NCBI GenBank assembly: GCA_027924645.1
Contig: BSBN01000297.1
Coordinates: forward strand, 8,556,001-8,620,000
Direction of reading: 5' to 3'
Source: Cunninghamia lanceolata
Lineage: Eukaryota > Streptophyta > Pinopsida > Cupressales > Cupressaceae
Length of the DNA stretch: 64,000 bases
The notes beneath the pieces are model-generated. The model saw nothing but the letters and a program-made list of their open reading frames with translations. It was not told the DNA's origin and ran no database searches. Below, one piece after another: positions 35,005-45,775 of the stretch. The stretch's first letter is position 1, and each line of letters opens with the position of its first letter. Both the position numbers and the translations under genes were made by a program.

Positions 35005-36651
35005 TTAGGTATTTAGGGACCCACATAGACTTAGTATTTTTTTATTTTTGCTTGTCTTGTGGGATGGAGGAATTGGACACTTTTGGATGGAATGGGAGAA
35101 AGTGAATGGTTGGAATTCTTGAGAGGTGGATGCCTTATGTAACTTTAGGGCTTTTTGCTTGGGTACCCAAACCATTTTGCTTTTAGATTTTACTTGTGAA
35201 GGTATGGGCTTGGGTATATGTGGTGTTTGAGCAGCTTCAGAGGTAATTAGTTGTTGCTTGGGGACCCACACCTTTTTCAGTTTGGCATTGAGGTGTATGG
35301 GTGTATGTAGCTTTTGATATGGATAATTCTTGGATTCTTTACTTTTGTATCCTAAGTCCTGAGTATGCTTAGGATTTTTGACTTTATAGGTAGGGGCATC
35401 CAGATTTGTGCTTTTGAATCCTCTGGGGATGGCGGAAGTGAGGTTGGTGGAAGCTCATTGTTTAGACAACATGTGCATTTGTTGGCCATGATTGGGATAT
35501 TTAGAGGATTTATAGATGGATGGATAAGGTGTTGGAAGAAGTGGAGGTAGGATGCATGGAAGGCTATTAGGAGTTGGAAGTAGCGGAGGTAGATTGGATG
35601 GTGGAAGGTGTGTGGTCACATGCTTTTGAAAATTGTATGATGATGGAGGTGGAATGGTGACATATGTTTTAGGGATATGATAGGGTTTGCGATGGAAAGT
35701 AGTAGACTTAGGAGGAGTGGAGGAAGTACCAACATCTTGAGATTGTTCACCTTGGGGTATGTATCCAAGGCCATATGAAGGTGGAGGAACATTGACATGG
35801 ACAGGCTCCAAAATACCTTGTTCATGAAGGCCTAAGCCTTTACCTTGATAGTTCATATTTTGGAGTATGCAATGGACGGTGGGATTATGTATAGGTGGAA
35901 CACTAGACACAAGTTCCTTATTGGATGGAGAAGGTGAGATAGAGGATAATGGATGTTGGTGTTCTACAGAAGAACATTCATGGATGAAGGTAGTGAGACC
36001 AAGGATATATGGCAAGGGATTTGCAACTTGGTCAATAACGGATGGTGAAGGATCACTAGGATCTTGATCATCATTATGCTCTTTAGGGTCCAAGTTATTG
36101 GGTTGATCATTCATGTGCACTTGGGAGGCAAATGTCTCATCAGAGGAAGCGGAAGTTGTTGGATCACAGATGGGATTAGATGGGATTATATGCTCAAGAC
36201 CATGGAATGTATAAAGTGGGCTAAGAGGATCATCATGGTCTACTTGATCATAGATAGGCTCTTCATCATAGATGGGATTAATGCTCTCTTGTAAATATTC
36301 TTCATCAAAGGTAGTATCTTGATCCTGGGAAAGATATAAGTTATGCCCGGTTGGAAATTGGATCTTGTGCTCATGTATAGGTATAGGATCATCAAAAAGA
36401 TAGAGGTTATGTAGGGGTTGGATGGGAGTGCTTTGATCTTGATTTAGACAAAGGGTGGATATTTCCACATGCTCTAAGGTATGCTCTTGACATAGTTCTT
36501 GGTCTTCGTGAATGGAAGTGGATAGCTCTTGGATAGATTCTTGGTTGACAACATGGATGTTCAATGGACTTTGACTTTGGTTCATGGTAGGAGGTTCTTC
36601 GATAAGCTCAAGGGTTTGCAGATGACATGAAGGTGTTGTAGGATTTGACAT
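35005..36651 (-). pseudogene. G-patch / WVPK-repeat protein of the non-autonomous element (ORF2)
   Basis: 398 open codons from MSNPTTPSC to a TGA at 35,455-35,457, after which the same frame continues open to 35,005 (about 549 codons in all). Residues 1-250 are acidic and Gln/Asp/His-rich. Residues 266-300 match a G-patch-like motif (YQGKGLGLHEQGI..P.....GLGY), known in Ty3-type and retroviral polyproteins as an RNA-binding module. Then a Pro-rich stretch, and after the TGA a Lys-rich tail with WVPK twice (KKVWVPKQQ, KMVWVPKQK) and a third copy (SLWVPKYL, ~35,013) in a shifted frame. The TGA is likely a CGA that lost its C. The frame is open about 26 codons upstream of the ATG and overlaps ORF1, so ORF1 and ORF2 may be one protein joined by frameshift. 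Function inferred: RNA or capsid role. Confidence 0.65.
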
Positions 36652-36713
36652 GGGATTGGAAGAATCTTTGGTAAGGTCAAGGACTGGAATTTGGGGACAT
36701 GGTTGACTCTCTG

Positions 36714-37304
36714 CTAGCAGCCCTCGATCACATCATTGGTAGGTGTATGGATAGGTGAATGAGGGGATTTAGCTTTCTCTCTAGCTTTTCTCTGGTTGTA
36801 TAAATTTGGAAAAACTCTTTCCCACCACTCATCTGATTCTTTTTTGGTCATCCATTTAGAGTTTGAGGAACTAGATGGTGGTGTTGGTGTAGAACTGGTA
36901 TGTTTTGGAATATATGTCTTAGAAGGTGGAAAAGGAGGACTAGTAGGTGGGGTGGTATATGATTTTTGACTTAAGGTGGTGCTTGCCTTGTCATGAGTAT
37001 GGGAAAAGGATATATGATTTTGGGGCGAGGCATAGCTAGTACTGGCACACTCAACTTGCAAGATTGCCATTTCCTGTTGTAAGACTTGCATTTGTTGAGA
37101 AATTGCTACACAATCTTGGGGCGAGGGATCCGAGTTTATTTGCAATTGCAGATATTGAAGTTTTTGATAGATATATTCTAATTGGTTTGCCATTGACACA
37201 AGACCGGAAAAACTTATTGGTTTGGATGCACAACAGTAGAATGCAGATGCGCAAAAAGTCGATCGATATATATGCGCAATACTGGTGAAGTTTGTATGTG
37301 CCAA
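36714..37304 (-). CDS. Coiled-coil / proline-rich ORF of the non-autonomous element (ORF1)
   Basis: 196 intact codons. The first ~37 residues are encoded by the TGCGCA-repeat region and are Cys/His/Phe-rich, so the Met at residue 38 (37,191-37,193, MANQLEYIYQKLQYLQLQ) is a better start. Residues 38-85 look like a coiled coil (Q/L heptads, CVAISQQMQVLQQEMAILQ). Residues 100-145 are Pro/Ser/Thr-rich (PPTSPPFPPSKTYIPK). Residues 150-180 hold WMTKKESDEWWERVFPNLYN and a basic RKAREKAK. It stops at 36,714 while the next frame (-1 relative) is already open, leading into ORF2. Position just after the leader suggests a gag role, but no capsid domain or zinc knuckle is visible. Confidence 0.55.
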   Translation of the reverse strand: MAHTNFTSIAHIYRSTFCASAFYCCASKPISFSGLVSMANQLEYIYQKLQYLQLQINSDPSPQDCVAISQQMQVLQQEMAILQVECASTSYASPQNHISFSHTHDKASTTLSQKSYTTPPTSPPFPPSKTYIPKHTSSTPTPPSSSSNSKWMTKKESDEWWERVFPNLYNQRKAREKAKSPHSPIHTPTNDVIEGC

Positions 37305-37400
37305 AACAGAGTGCAGATGTGCAATACTAGCAAATGCGCAGAAAGTTGATTCAAATGCACAAAAAGTCGGTGCAGATGCACAACTCTGGTTATTTGCTTG
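37215..37400. repeat. TGCGCA-type repeat cluster, inner copy
   Basis: About nine variants of (A/G)ATGCGCAA (ATGCACAA, ATGTGCAA, ATGTGCCA) spaced 15-30 bp, overlapping the start of ORF1. The same word recurs in the cluster at 45,330-45,690, which was continuous with this leader before the inner element inserted. Confidence 0.65.
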
Positions 37401-38443
37401 TGTGTTCTCAAAATTTTGGATCGTTTTCAGGATTTTTCAGTGTTTTTGGTTTGAAAAACTCGGTGTTTCTGATGAGGTTGATATTCAATTATGGCAAAAA
37501 GCACAGCAAACACATAGAAGTTTTCCATGATTTTTATCTTTTTATTTTTTTTGTGTTTTTTTGGACTATTTTGACTCAAAGACAAGTACAACCTAGGCTG
37601 GATGGGACAATATTCATTAAATCCTCTAGATGTGCCACTCAAAGCGTGTAGCTCCAGGATCTGGTAGCATCGGCTCCCCTCCATGGCACTCACTTCTCAC
37701 ACATACTAGATCTGGGTTTCCTTAGGCTCGTACCCACACCGAACCTTAGGATTGTCCCTGCTACCTCTACTAGGAGTCACTTGAATTGAGGCCGCTTCAA
37801 GGGCTCCACCCTTTGCATCAACAAATAGGGGTTTTTGGCTTGCTACACAGTTGGTTCTTAGTTAGGGCAACCGTTCGAGTGGTTACACATGTGGTGGCGC
37901 TACTCTCCGTTATGGAGTCTCCCAGCCTCAAAGGGTTACGCCTATGAGGGTTTTGGGGGAGGTTGGCCGTCGGTGTAACACAACAGCATTCGTTGCTTGA
38001 GGTTTTTACCTCAAGCACAATTTATTTTAAGTGGCTTGGTAGGGCTTGGCTTTAGCCTGTTACCACTCAGGGTTGTTCCCACTTGGACAAGCGTGCATCC
38101 AAGGGCAGGCCCCCCTAAAGGTTTGACAAATAGAATGACAAGTTTGACACTTTGATCACCTAGTTAAGGGGAAAGCATAAGCCTATTGTCATTCGCAAGC
38201 ACAGAAGACACTTGCTAATCCAACCTAGTTAAAAATAGAAAAACTAAATGGGATACTCTACTTGTGCACTCACATGATTGTTAACTTGGAAGTGTTTAGA
38301 TCATAGCAATATTCATTTCTCGTTTGTTAACTTTGAAAGTGATTAAGACATAGCATTGTTCATTTCCCGTTTGTAAAGATAGCAATGGTTAAACTAGAAA
38401 ATAAATCAACAATGCACCGAAAACAATAAGGTTCAGTTACTTC
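37401..38443 (-). other. Leader of the G-patch element, ORF1-proximal part
   Basis: Non-coding on both strands. 37,640-38,110 is GC-richer (CTCCCAGCCTCAAAGGGTTACGCC and similar). It ends at the target site of the inner element; ACTTC (38,439-38,443) is the left copy of its duplication. Confidence 0.55.
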
Positions 38444-39602
38444 TGTTGGTTTTTCTTCTGAATCAGCATTAGGGTTTGCCACTTCTAATGCACAGGTAGA
38501 TTCAGCCAACTAAATACAGGAGGTTGCGTGAGCTGCCTCCCCTTCACTTCTGGTTCTGCCGCACCAAGGGGGGTATCCCTATAACTCAAGATGTAACCTT
38601 GACTAGCTCAAAGATAGAAAGATTTAACTTGACAACAACAGGCAGAATACTCTCATGTATGGACCAAGATCTGTATGATAGATCACAAGGTTGGCAACAT
38701 TCTTGGACATGATGTCTGGTTAGGTATGAGAGCATGCAGGGGTTCCTACTTCTAATCCTACAACTAACAGGTGGAAGCATGAAATGGTTTGAAATGGTGT
38801 TTGGATGCAAACCTGGACCTGGTGTATAACCTCAACACAGAGCTAGATTGGTGCCTATCCAGGGCTTGGAGTCGGTAGACATACACCTGTGAATGATCAG
38901 CATGAATAGATAAAACTGGATTTCAGGGGGATACACATGATATCTGCCTTACAGATATCTCCCAATACAGAGTGTTAAGCTGTCTATACTTATGGCATCC
39001 CTATTGCAGTAAGAAAGATACATGCAAAACTGGAGACAGAATCAGCATAACACATGCAAACACAGCATTATTCATATAAGATTAACCATGAAATCAGTGG
39101 ATTCATGCCAAATCGTACAACAGGAGATACATAAACTCACAAGTTTTGCTGCACAGAGCAACCAAAACCAGTTGTATCTTATTACAGAACCAAAATGTCC
39201 AGTTTTCAACAACCTTCAAATGAGCAACACAACCTGCTATATACAGCAAGGAGGTGCTCAGCCTTAATTACATAGTTGACCAAAAAAAAACCTGCCAGAT
39301 ACACAGTATCATCAGATTGGCGCTCAAACATTCAATGCAGCAGGTGGGAGAGGAGACAGGAAGAAATCTCGAGCCTTGCGCTGCCGCCTAGGGATCCACA
39401 TCTTCAATCGGGTATTGGATCCGTCCACGCCATCGCCCATACCTTTGCAACAATCGCCATTAATGGCGCACCAACCCGCAGCCTTGGGAAATGCAGAATA
39501 CTATGCGTCGCAACCGTTTCCCACCAAGATACATCGTCATGATATTTGAAAATATGCAGAGTCGAATTATCCCACATGCACCCCGCAGCAACCTCCTCAT
39601 CA

Positions 39603-39611
39603 CTTTATATA
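39603..39611 (-). promoter_or_regulatory. TATA box, gag-only element, 3' LTR
   Basis: TATATAAAG on the minus strand, conserved at 44,022-44,030 in the 5' LTR. It divides the LTR into a ~1.13-kb U3 and ~1.15-kb R-U5. Confidence 0.65.
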
Positions 39612-39721
39612 CTAGGTCGCGAGCATATATGATGTCGGTGCTTTTGCTCCCAACGACACTAGTATAAGCCTTCATCATCATCCTCCAACAGCATGATATC
39701 CTGTTGCTTGAAATATCACCC

Positions 39722-40003
39722 TGACGTCAGCATCATCATCGCAATATCACCTACATGATAATTGCCTTCATCGGCACAACCTGATGCATCGGAGGAAGAT
39801 CCTCCTGCTTAGCCGATACCAAATGTCTGGCCGATGAACATCCTGATGATGTCACTGTCATATCCTGCTGACGTCATCAGCATATCTGCCTACTGCGCAC
39901 CTCCTCATATCCGGATGACGTCATCGTCATATTCGCAACATTGGGGGATCTTCATAAGATGAGTAATGTTAGAAATATGACCCCCCGGACCTTGATGACG
40001 TCA
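39722..40003. promoter_or_regulatory. Cluster of TGACGTCA palindromes in U3 (3' LTR)
   Basis: Exact TGACGTCA at 39,722, 39,869, 39,916 and 39,996 (start positions), 110-400 bp upstream of the minus-strand TATA. A fifth site is TGATGTCA here (39,846 region) but intact in the other LTR. TGACGTCA is the high-affinity site of TGA/CRE-type bZIP factors in plants. Confidence 0.65.
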
Positions 40004-40871
40004 CCACCACATGTCGGCATCAGGATGATATTCGGAAGATAACCGGATATTTGGAAATATCATCCTGATGCACAAATATCATGCTGCACTGTAGCTCCGC
40101 TATAAGATCGGGGTGATATATGAATATGACAGATATTTGAAATGATCACCCCCCACTGGATAATGCATGAAGCCGACAGGCGGATATCTCCCTGATATCA
40201 GCATCATCATGATGCTGGAACAAACATACATCTGGGTGATATTCAAATATGAAAATATCACCCCCTCCTTCGGAAATATCATGATGCAGATAGGCAGAGA
40301 AATAGATATCACCCTGACATAAGAATGATGTCAGCATCATCAGGGTGATAAAACAACGAACATGAAGTGATAAAACAACATCAGGATGATCTTGACTAAG
40401 ATCACTCGATGTTCAAATATGATGACCCCGATGAAGATCGGATCATACTTAGGACTTTGCAGCAACATCATCAGGATGATCTTAAGTAAGATCACCCGAT
40501 GTTAGAATATCACCCCAGCGAAAGATCATGCTGACAGAAAATATGATGACCCTCGTAAGCAACATCAGGGTGATGTCTGGAAACATGATGATGATGACCT
40601 CCTCCTCGAAGAAAATATGATGCTGCAGCTGAAAAATGCTGAGGAGGTCCAACACTTAGAACATTTTTTGGATTTTTTTAGGGAAGGTGCCTGCATGAAA
40701 ATTGCTCAGAAACTGACAGTGAAATCAAGCACCAATAGTGGCTCTGTCTAGGGACGTGCAGGTGCAAGACTGCAGCGAGAACCCCAGATCTCTGGGATGC
40801 AGACCAGTCCCCTATCCATTGGGCATAGAGTCATGAAGTTACCATGATCTGCATCACCAAACACATTATTT

Positions 40872-42629
40872 TTAAAATAAACATGGTGGCCCAGGGCCAC
40901 CAAAAAGGAAAAACCAGACTTTTCCTTTGTCAAACACCTGATTTTCTTTTGATTTCTTCAAATGAAGCCTAAAAGCATTTAACTGTCTGCAGCAAGCCCC
41001 TTGGCAATTATTTGTGCTGCTGCTCATTTCTTTTTCTTCAACAAATCTACAACTAGCTTCATCAGCATATATCATTATCAGTTGTAGAATGTCATCATCA
41101 TATGAGTCACTGATGTTGCTTGGAAAAATAACAGACTCACATGAAACAAATGAATCCTCATCAGAATTTTGCCCCTCCTCAAAAAATAAGAGCTCCTCTG
41201 CATCAAACATGCAATATTCAGGCACAAGCAACATCTCATAATCAAATTTATCTTGATGAACATATAGATATCCATCATCATCATGCACGGTAGTTTTGTC
41301 ATTAATGTCCACCTGAAATGTCTCAAGAGAAGGCAGAAATAACTCAGAATGCAGCCCTACACTGAAAGCTTCATAGTCACCCCTGCAATCAACACTATTC
41401 CCAACTGTATGAGCACACACATCTGCAATTTTCCCATCCACCTCTGAATAGTGACCTTGTTTTTTATTTTCACCAGTGCCCTGATAATCAAAAACAAAGT
41501 TTTCAACCTCTGCACTATGAAGGTGGCCAAAATCTTCAAGGAAACATTCACAATCAACATCCAAATATATTTCATCATCTGAAAGGCTCACATATGCATC
41601 TGAATGCTGGCAATCACTAGCATATTCACTGCCATCCCTTGAATCAATGTTTTCTATATTCAGAGTGAAGCTCTGCATATCCACTTCATATAAATAATCA
41701 GGCATAACTGGGATATGCACACTACTGCAAGACACAACTTCATGTATGTCTCTCATTTGATCAATTGGAGGGCACCTTGTGTCTGCAGGCTTGTCTTCTA
41801 AAGGCTGATAACAATCTTTGTTTTCATTATTACAAGATGTGCTTACATTTTCTACAACATTTTCTTCATGCATCACATCATGGTTGCACACATTATTCTG
41901 AAATATATTTCCCTCTATACAATCATCTCTCAATGCACATACTGGGAGAGCTGAAATATATTCACTTTGATAACTGCTTTGACAACTTGCAGCCATGAAA
42001 CCTACTGGCATTCCATATTTCTCATTGTTTTCTATGTCCATAGCAAATTGGAAAGCCTAGTGAAGTGTGACTGGTTCTTTATCTCTCAACAAATAACTCA
42101 TTTCTTCATCAAATGCAGCCAAATAAATTGTCAAGCACAATGCATTATTAGATCTCATATATTCAGGGATCTGCCTGAGCAATTTAATAAACCTAAGATT
42201 AAAGGCTGGAACCAGTTCCTCATCTTCCCTTTGGATATTCATAAAATGTATGATCAATGAGGCCACATCAAACCTTTCACCAAACTGCCCTAGGAATGCA
42301 ACTTCTAAATCTATCCATGAAGAAACTGAACAAACAGGCAGGTCTGAAAACCATATCCTCGCATCATCTTCTAATGACTGAACAAAGAGTCTCATTACTA
42401 CATCTTCATCCTCTACCTCATAATCTTCTATTAAATTACAAAATCTTTGCAGATGTTTGTTTGCCGATTCAGAATCTGATCCACTATATTTTGGCAAACA
42501 TCTTCTAATTTTACTGGGAATAATATTTGGGTAACCATATATCCCTGTGAAATTTAGGGCTTTATATCTTTTAATAAAGAATGGCCTTCTCTGAGAGCAC
42601 GACCAGGCTTGCTGTTCTAAACTCAACAT
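40872..42629 (-). pseudogene. gag: Gag-like protein with long acidic C-terminal tail
   Basis: 190 codons (42,629-42,060), one TAG at 42,057-42,059, then the same frame continues to 40,872; total about 585 codons. Residues ~50-190 are a Ty3/gypsy gag capsid domain: EVEDEDVVMRLFVQSLEDDA, WFSDLPVCSVSSWIDLEVAF, FNLRFIKLLRQIPEYMRSNN, LLRDKEPVTLH. It aligns with the gag at 28,860-29,400 (EDEDV.M.LFV.SL, LRDK.P.TL.EA/QA). The remaining ~390 residues are rich in Asp, Glu, Cys, Ser and Val (DDEIYLDVDCECFLEDFGHL, FDAEELLFFEEGQNSDEDSF) with no zinc knuckle, protease or RT. The TAG falls where Gln suits the alignment and is followed by AFQFAMDIE, so the original was probably one protein. The start at 42,629 follows the primer site by ~210 bp. 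Confidence 0.85.
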
Positions 42630-42841
42630 TTTGAATCAAAGATGAATACCTGGATATATGTTGCAGCACTGATTGGTTCTTTCAACAGAGTCGCCACCTC
42701 TCAGAGAGAGGACAGAATGTCAGCAAGGCACTTTTGTTTTCTGGATTCATCACCCCAGCAGAGCACCACATGGTTCCTTTTTGCTGCAACACTTCACTGG
42801 AAACTAGATTTTCTAGCCCTCAGGTTACTTGACTCTCTCTG

Positions 42842-42859
42842 TCCCCAGCAGAGTCGCCA
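42842..42859 (-). other. Primer-binding site, tRNA-Arg-like
   Basis: TGGCGACTCTGCTGGGGA on the minus strand, four bases inside the 5' LTR. From memory the 3' end of plant tRNA-Arg(ACG) would pair with all but two bases; this primer type is reported for some Tat/Ogre-type elements. The tRNA assignment is tentative, the site itself is convincing by position. Confidence 0.65.
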
Positions 42860-44021
42860 TTTTTGTTGGTTTTTCTTCTGAATCAGCATTAGGGTTTGCC
42901 ACTTCTAATGCACAGGTAGATTCAACCAACTAAATACAGGAGGTTGCGTGAGCTGCCTCCCCTTCACTTCTGGTTCTGCCGCACCAAGGGGGGTATCCCT
43001 ATAACTCAAGATGTAACCTTGACTAGCTCAAAGATAGAAAGATTTAACTTGACAACAACAGGCAGAATACTCTCATGTATGGACCAAGATCTGTATGATA
43101 GATCACAAGGTTGGCAACATTCTTGGACATGATGTCTGGTTAGGTATGAGAGCATGCAGGGGTTCCTACTTCTAATCCTACAACTAACAGGTGGAAGTAT
43201 GAAATGGTTTGAAATGGTGTTTGGATGCAAACCTGGACCTGGTGTATAACCTCAACACAGAGCTAGATTGGTGCCTATCCAGGGCTTGGAGTCGGTAGAC
43301 ATACACCTGTGAATGATCAGCATGAATAGCTAAAACTGGATTTTAGGGGGATACACATGATATCTGCCTTACAGATATCTCCCAATACAGAGTGTTAAGC
43401 TGTCTATACTTATGGCATCCCTATTGCAGTAAGAAAGATACATGCAAAACTGGAGATAGAATCAACATAACACATGCAAACACAGCATTATTCATATAAG
43501 ATTAACCATGAAATCAGTGGATTCATGCCAAATCGTACAACAGGAGATATATAAACTCACAAGTTTTGCTGCACAGAGCAACCAAAACCAGTTGTATCTT
43601 ATTACAGAGCCAAAATGTCCAGTTTTCAACAACCTTCAAATGAGCAACACAACCTGCTATATACAGCAAGGAGGTGCTCAGCCTTAATTACATAGTTGAC
43701 CAAAAAAAACCCGCCAGATACACAGTATCATCAGATTGGCGCTCAAACATTCAATGCAGTAGGTGGGAGAGGAGACAGGAAGAAATCTCGAGCCTTGCGC
43801 CGCCGCCTAGGGATCCACATCTTCAATCGGGTACTGGATCCGTCCACGCCATCGCCCATACCTCTGCAACAATCGCCATTAATGGCGCACCAACCCGCGG
43901 CCTTGGGAAATGCAGAATACTGTGCGTCGCAACCGTTTCCCGCCAAGATACATTGTCATGATATTTGAAAATATGCAGGGTCGAATTATCCCACATGCAC
44001 CCCGCAGCAACCTCCTCATCA

Positions 44022-44030
44022 CTTTATATA
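44022..44030 (-). promoter_or_regulatory. TATA box, gag-only element, 5' LTR
   Basis: TATATAAAG on the minus strand; this LTR would drive transcription of the element. See the paired site at 39,603. Confidence 0.65.
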
Positions 44031-44140
44031 CTAGGTCGCGAGCATATATGATGTCGGTGCTTTTGCTCCCGACGACACTAGTATAAGCCTTCATCATCAT
44101 CCTCCAACAGCATGATATCCTGTTGCTTGAAATATCACCC

Positions 44141-44422
44141 TGACGTCAGCATCATCATCGCAATATCACCTACATGATAATTGCCTTCATCGGCACAACC
44201 TGATGCATCGGAGGAAGATCCTCCTGCTTAGCCGATACCAAATGTCTGGCCAATGAACATCCTGATGACGTCACCGTCATATCCTGCTGACGTCATCAGC
44301 ATATCTGCCTACTGCGCACCTCCTCATATCCGGATGACGTCATCATCATATTCGCAACATTGGGGGATCTTCATAAGATGAGTAATGTTAGAAATATGAC
44401 CCCCCCGACCTTGATGACGTCA
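44141..44422. promoter_or_regulatory. Cluster of five TGACGTCA palindromes in U3 (5' LTR)
   Basis: Exact TGACGTCA starting at 44,141, 44,266, 44,288, 44,335 and 44,415, upstream of the TATA box on the minus strand. Between and around them lie repeats of ATATCACCC and CATCATGATG words. Confidence 0.68.
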
Positions 44423-45156
44423 CCACCACATGTCGGCATCAGGATGATATTCGGAAGATAACCGGATATTTGGAAATATCATCCTGATGCACAAATATCA
44501 TGCTGCACTGTAGCTCCACTATAAGATCGGGGTGATATATGAATATGACAGATATTTGAAATGATCACCCCCCACTGGATAATGCATGAAGCCGACAGGC
44601 GGATATCTCCCTGATATCAGCATCATCATGATGCTGGAACAAACATACATCCGGGTGATATTCAAATATGAAAATATCACCCCCTCCTTCAGAAATATCA
44701 TGATGCAGATAGGCAGAGAAATAGATATCACCCTGACATAAGAATGATGTCAGCATCATCAGGGTGATAAAACAACGAACATGAAGTGATAAAACAACAT
44801 CAGGATGATCTTGACTAAGATCACCCGATGTTCAAATATGATGACCCCGATGAAGATCAGATCATACTTAGGACTTTACAGCAACATCATCAGGATGATC
44901 TTAAGTAAGATCACCCGATGTTAGAATATCACCCCAGCGAAAGATCATGCTGACAGAAAATATGATGACCCTCGTAAGCAACATCAGGGTGATGTCTGGA
45001 AACATGATGATGATGACCTCCTCCTCGAAGAAAATATGATGCTGCAGCTGAAAAATGCTGAGGAGGTCCAACACTTAGAACATTTTTTGGATTTTTTTAG
45101 GGAAGGTGCCTGCATGAAAATTGCTCAGAAACTGACAGTGAAATCAGGCACCAACA

Positions 45157-45775
45157 ACTTCCTTCTTAGTTAGAAAACTATGTGAAGTTTGTTATGAAAT
45201 GCACTTGTTACTTTCACCCCTAGTTAGTCTAAGTGAACTTAGGTGAAATATCTAGATGACCTAATCCAGCCACTACTCCTGCAAAACTGACGTTAGCTCA
45301 ACATGCAAAAATCACAAACTGTACAACAAAAAAAGCATAAGACAGATGTGCAACACTACAGCCTGAATGCGCAGAAACAGGGAGTGTATGTGTCTTTGTA
45401 TAGAAGCGCAAGAATAGAAAGTAGATGCGCAAGATCACGAGGTATATGCGCAATAAAAACAGATGCGCCGTTTGACAGAATAGATGCGCAAAAAGATAGG
45501 GTAAATGCGCAACTTGGACAGATGCACAATTAGACAGTGTATGCACAAGTTGAACTTAGGTGCCGAAGCCAGGGTTGGATGCATAATTTTGGAGGTTGGA
45601 TGCGCAACTGCGGAGGTCAGATGCGCCAGAAAAGTAGATGCGCAGCCTCGGGAGGTGTATGCACTGTTTCAGAAGTTGAATGTGCAAAAACTCTCTGTCA
45701 GAGACCTGTTCGTCACCTGTACGGACCTGTCTTCAAGAAAACTTAGATTTTTTTTTTATTAGTAGAGGGGCAAGG
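45157..45775 (-). other. Leader of the G-patch element, primer-proximal part
   Basis: Between the inner element and the Lys-type primer site. Non-coding. It contains the large TGCGCA-type repeat cluster and a T-rich run at 45,748-45,760. ACTTC at its left end is the target duplication of the inner element. Confidence 0.6.
45330..45690. repeat. TGCGCA-type repeat cluster, primer-proximal copy
   Basis: About 16 degenerate copies of (A/G)ATGCGCAA in 360 bp with 15-30-bp spacing (for example near 45,425, 45,447, 45,462, 45,484, 45,503, 45,600, 45,624, 45,638). The core TGCGCA is a palindrome; variants ATGCACAA and ATGTGCAA are one transition away, as CpG decay would give. Confidence 0.7.

Larger units (their letters stand above)
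38444..40737 (-). repeat. 3' LTR of the gag-only element
   Basis: Plus-strand ends TGTTGG...CACCAATA; the partner ends CACCAACA, so the minus-strand TG start has decayed to TA here. Contains four TGACGTCA palindromes and a minus-strand TATA box. LTR ORFs (e.g. 38,524-38,712) are duplicated in the other LTR only because the LTR is. Confidence 0.93.
38444..45156 (-). mobile_element. Gag-only non-autonomous LTR retrotransposon (TR-GAG-like)
   Basis: 6,713 bp with perfect 5-bp duplication ACTTC (38,439-38,443; 45,157-45,161). LTRs 2,294 and 2,293 bp; I count about 32 substitutions (1.4%), nearly all transitions, and one A-run indel. Minus orientation: Arg-type primer-binding site beside the right LTR, TATA box on minus, coding on minus. 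The 2.1-kb interior encodes only a gag-like protein with an acidic tail. No polypurine tract is recognisable beside the left LTR (its transcriptional 3' side). The plan matches terminal-repeat retrotransposons with a gag domain (TR-GAG) described in plants. Youngest element of the nest, inserted in the leader of the G-patch element. Confidence 0.93.
42864..45156 (-). repeat. 5' LTR of the gag-only element
   Basis: 2,293 bp. Has five intact TGACGTCA sites and is generally the less deaminated copy: many positions with C or G here are T or A in the left LTR. Both termini intact (TGTTGG...CCAACA). Confidence 0.93.

Noticed and set aside
38524..38712. Duplicated 62-codon ORF (also 42,944-43,132) as a conserved gene
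   Set aside because: It is identical only because it lies within the two LTRs of a young element, antisense to its transcription; no coding evidence.
45330..45690. A CRISPR-like repeat array
   Set aside because: The repeated word is about 9 bp, degenerate and irregularly spaced, lies in an LTR element leader, and has no cas genes nearby.
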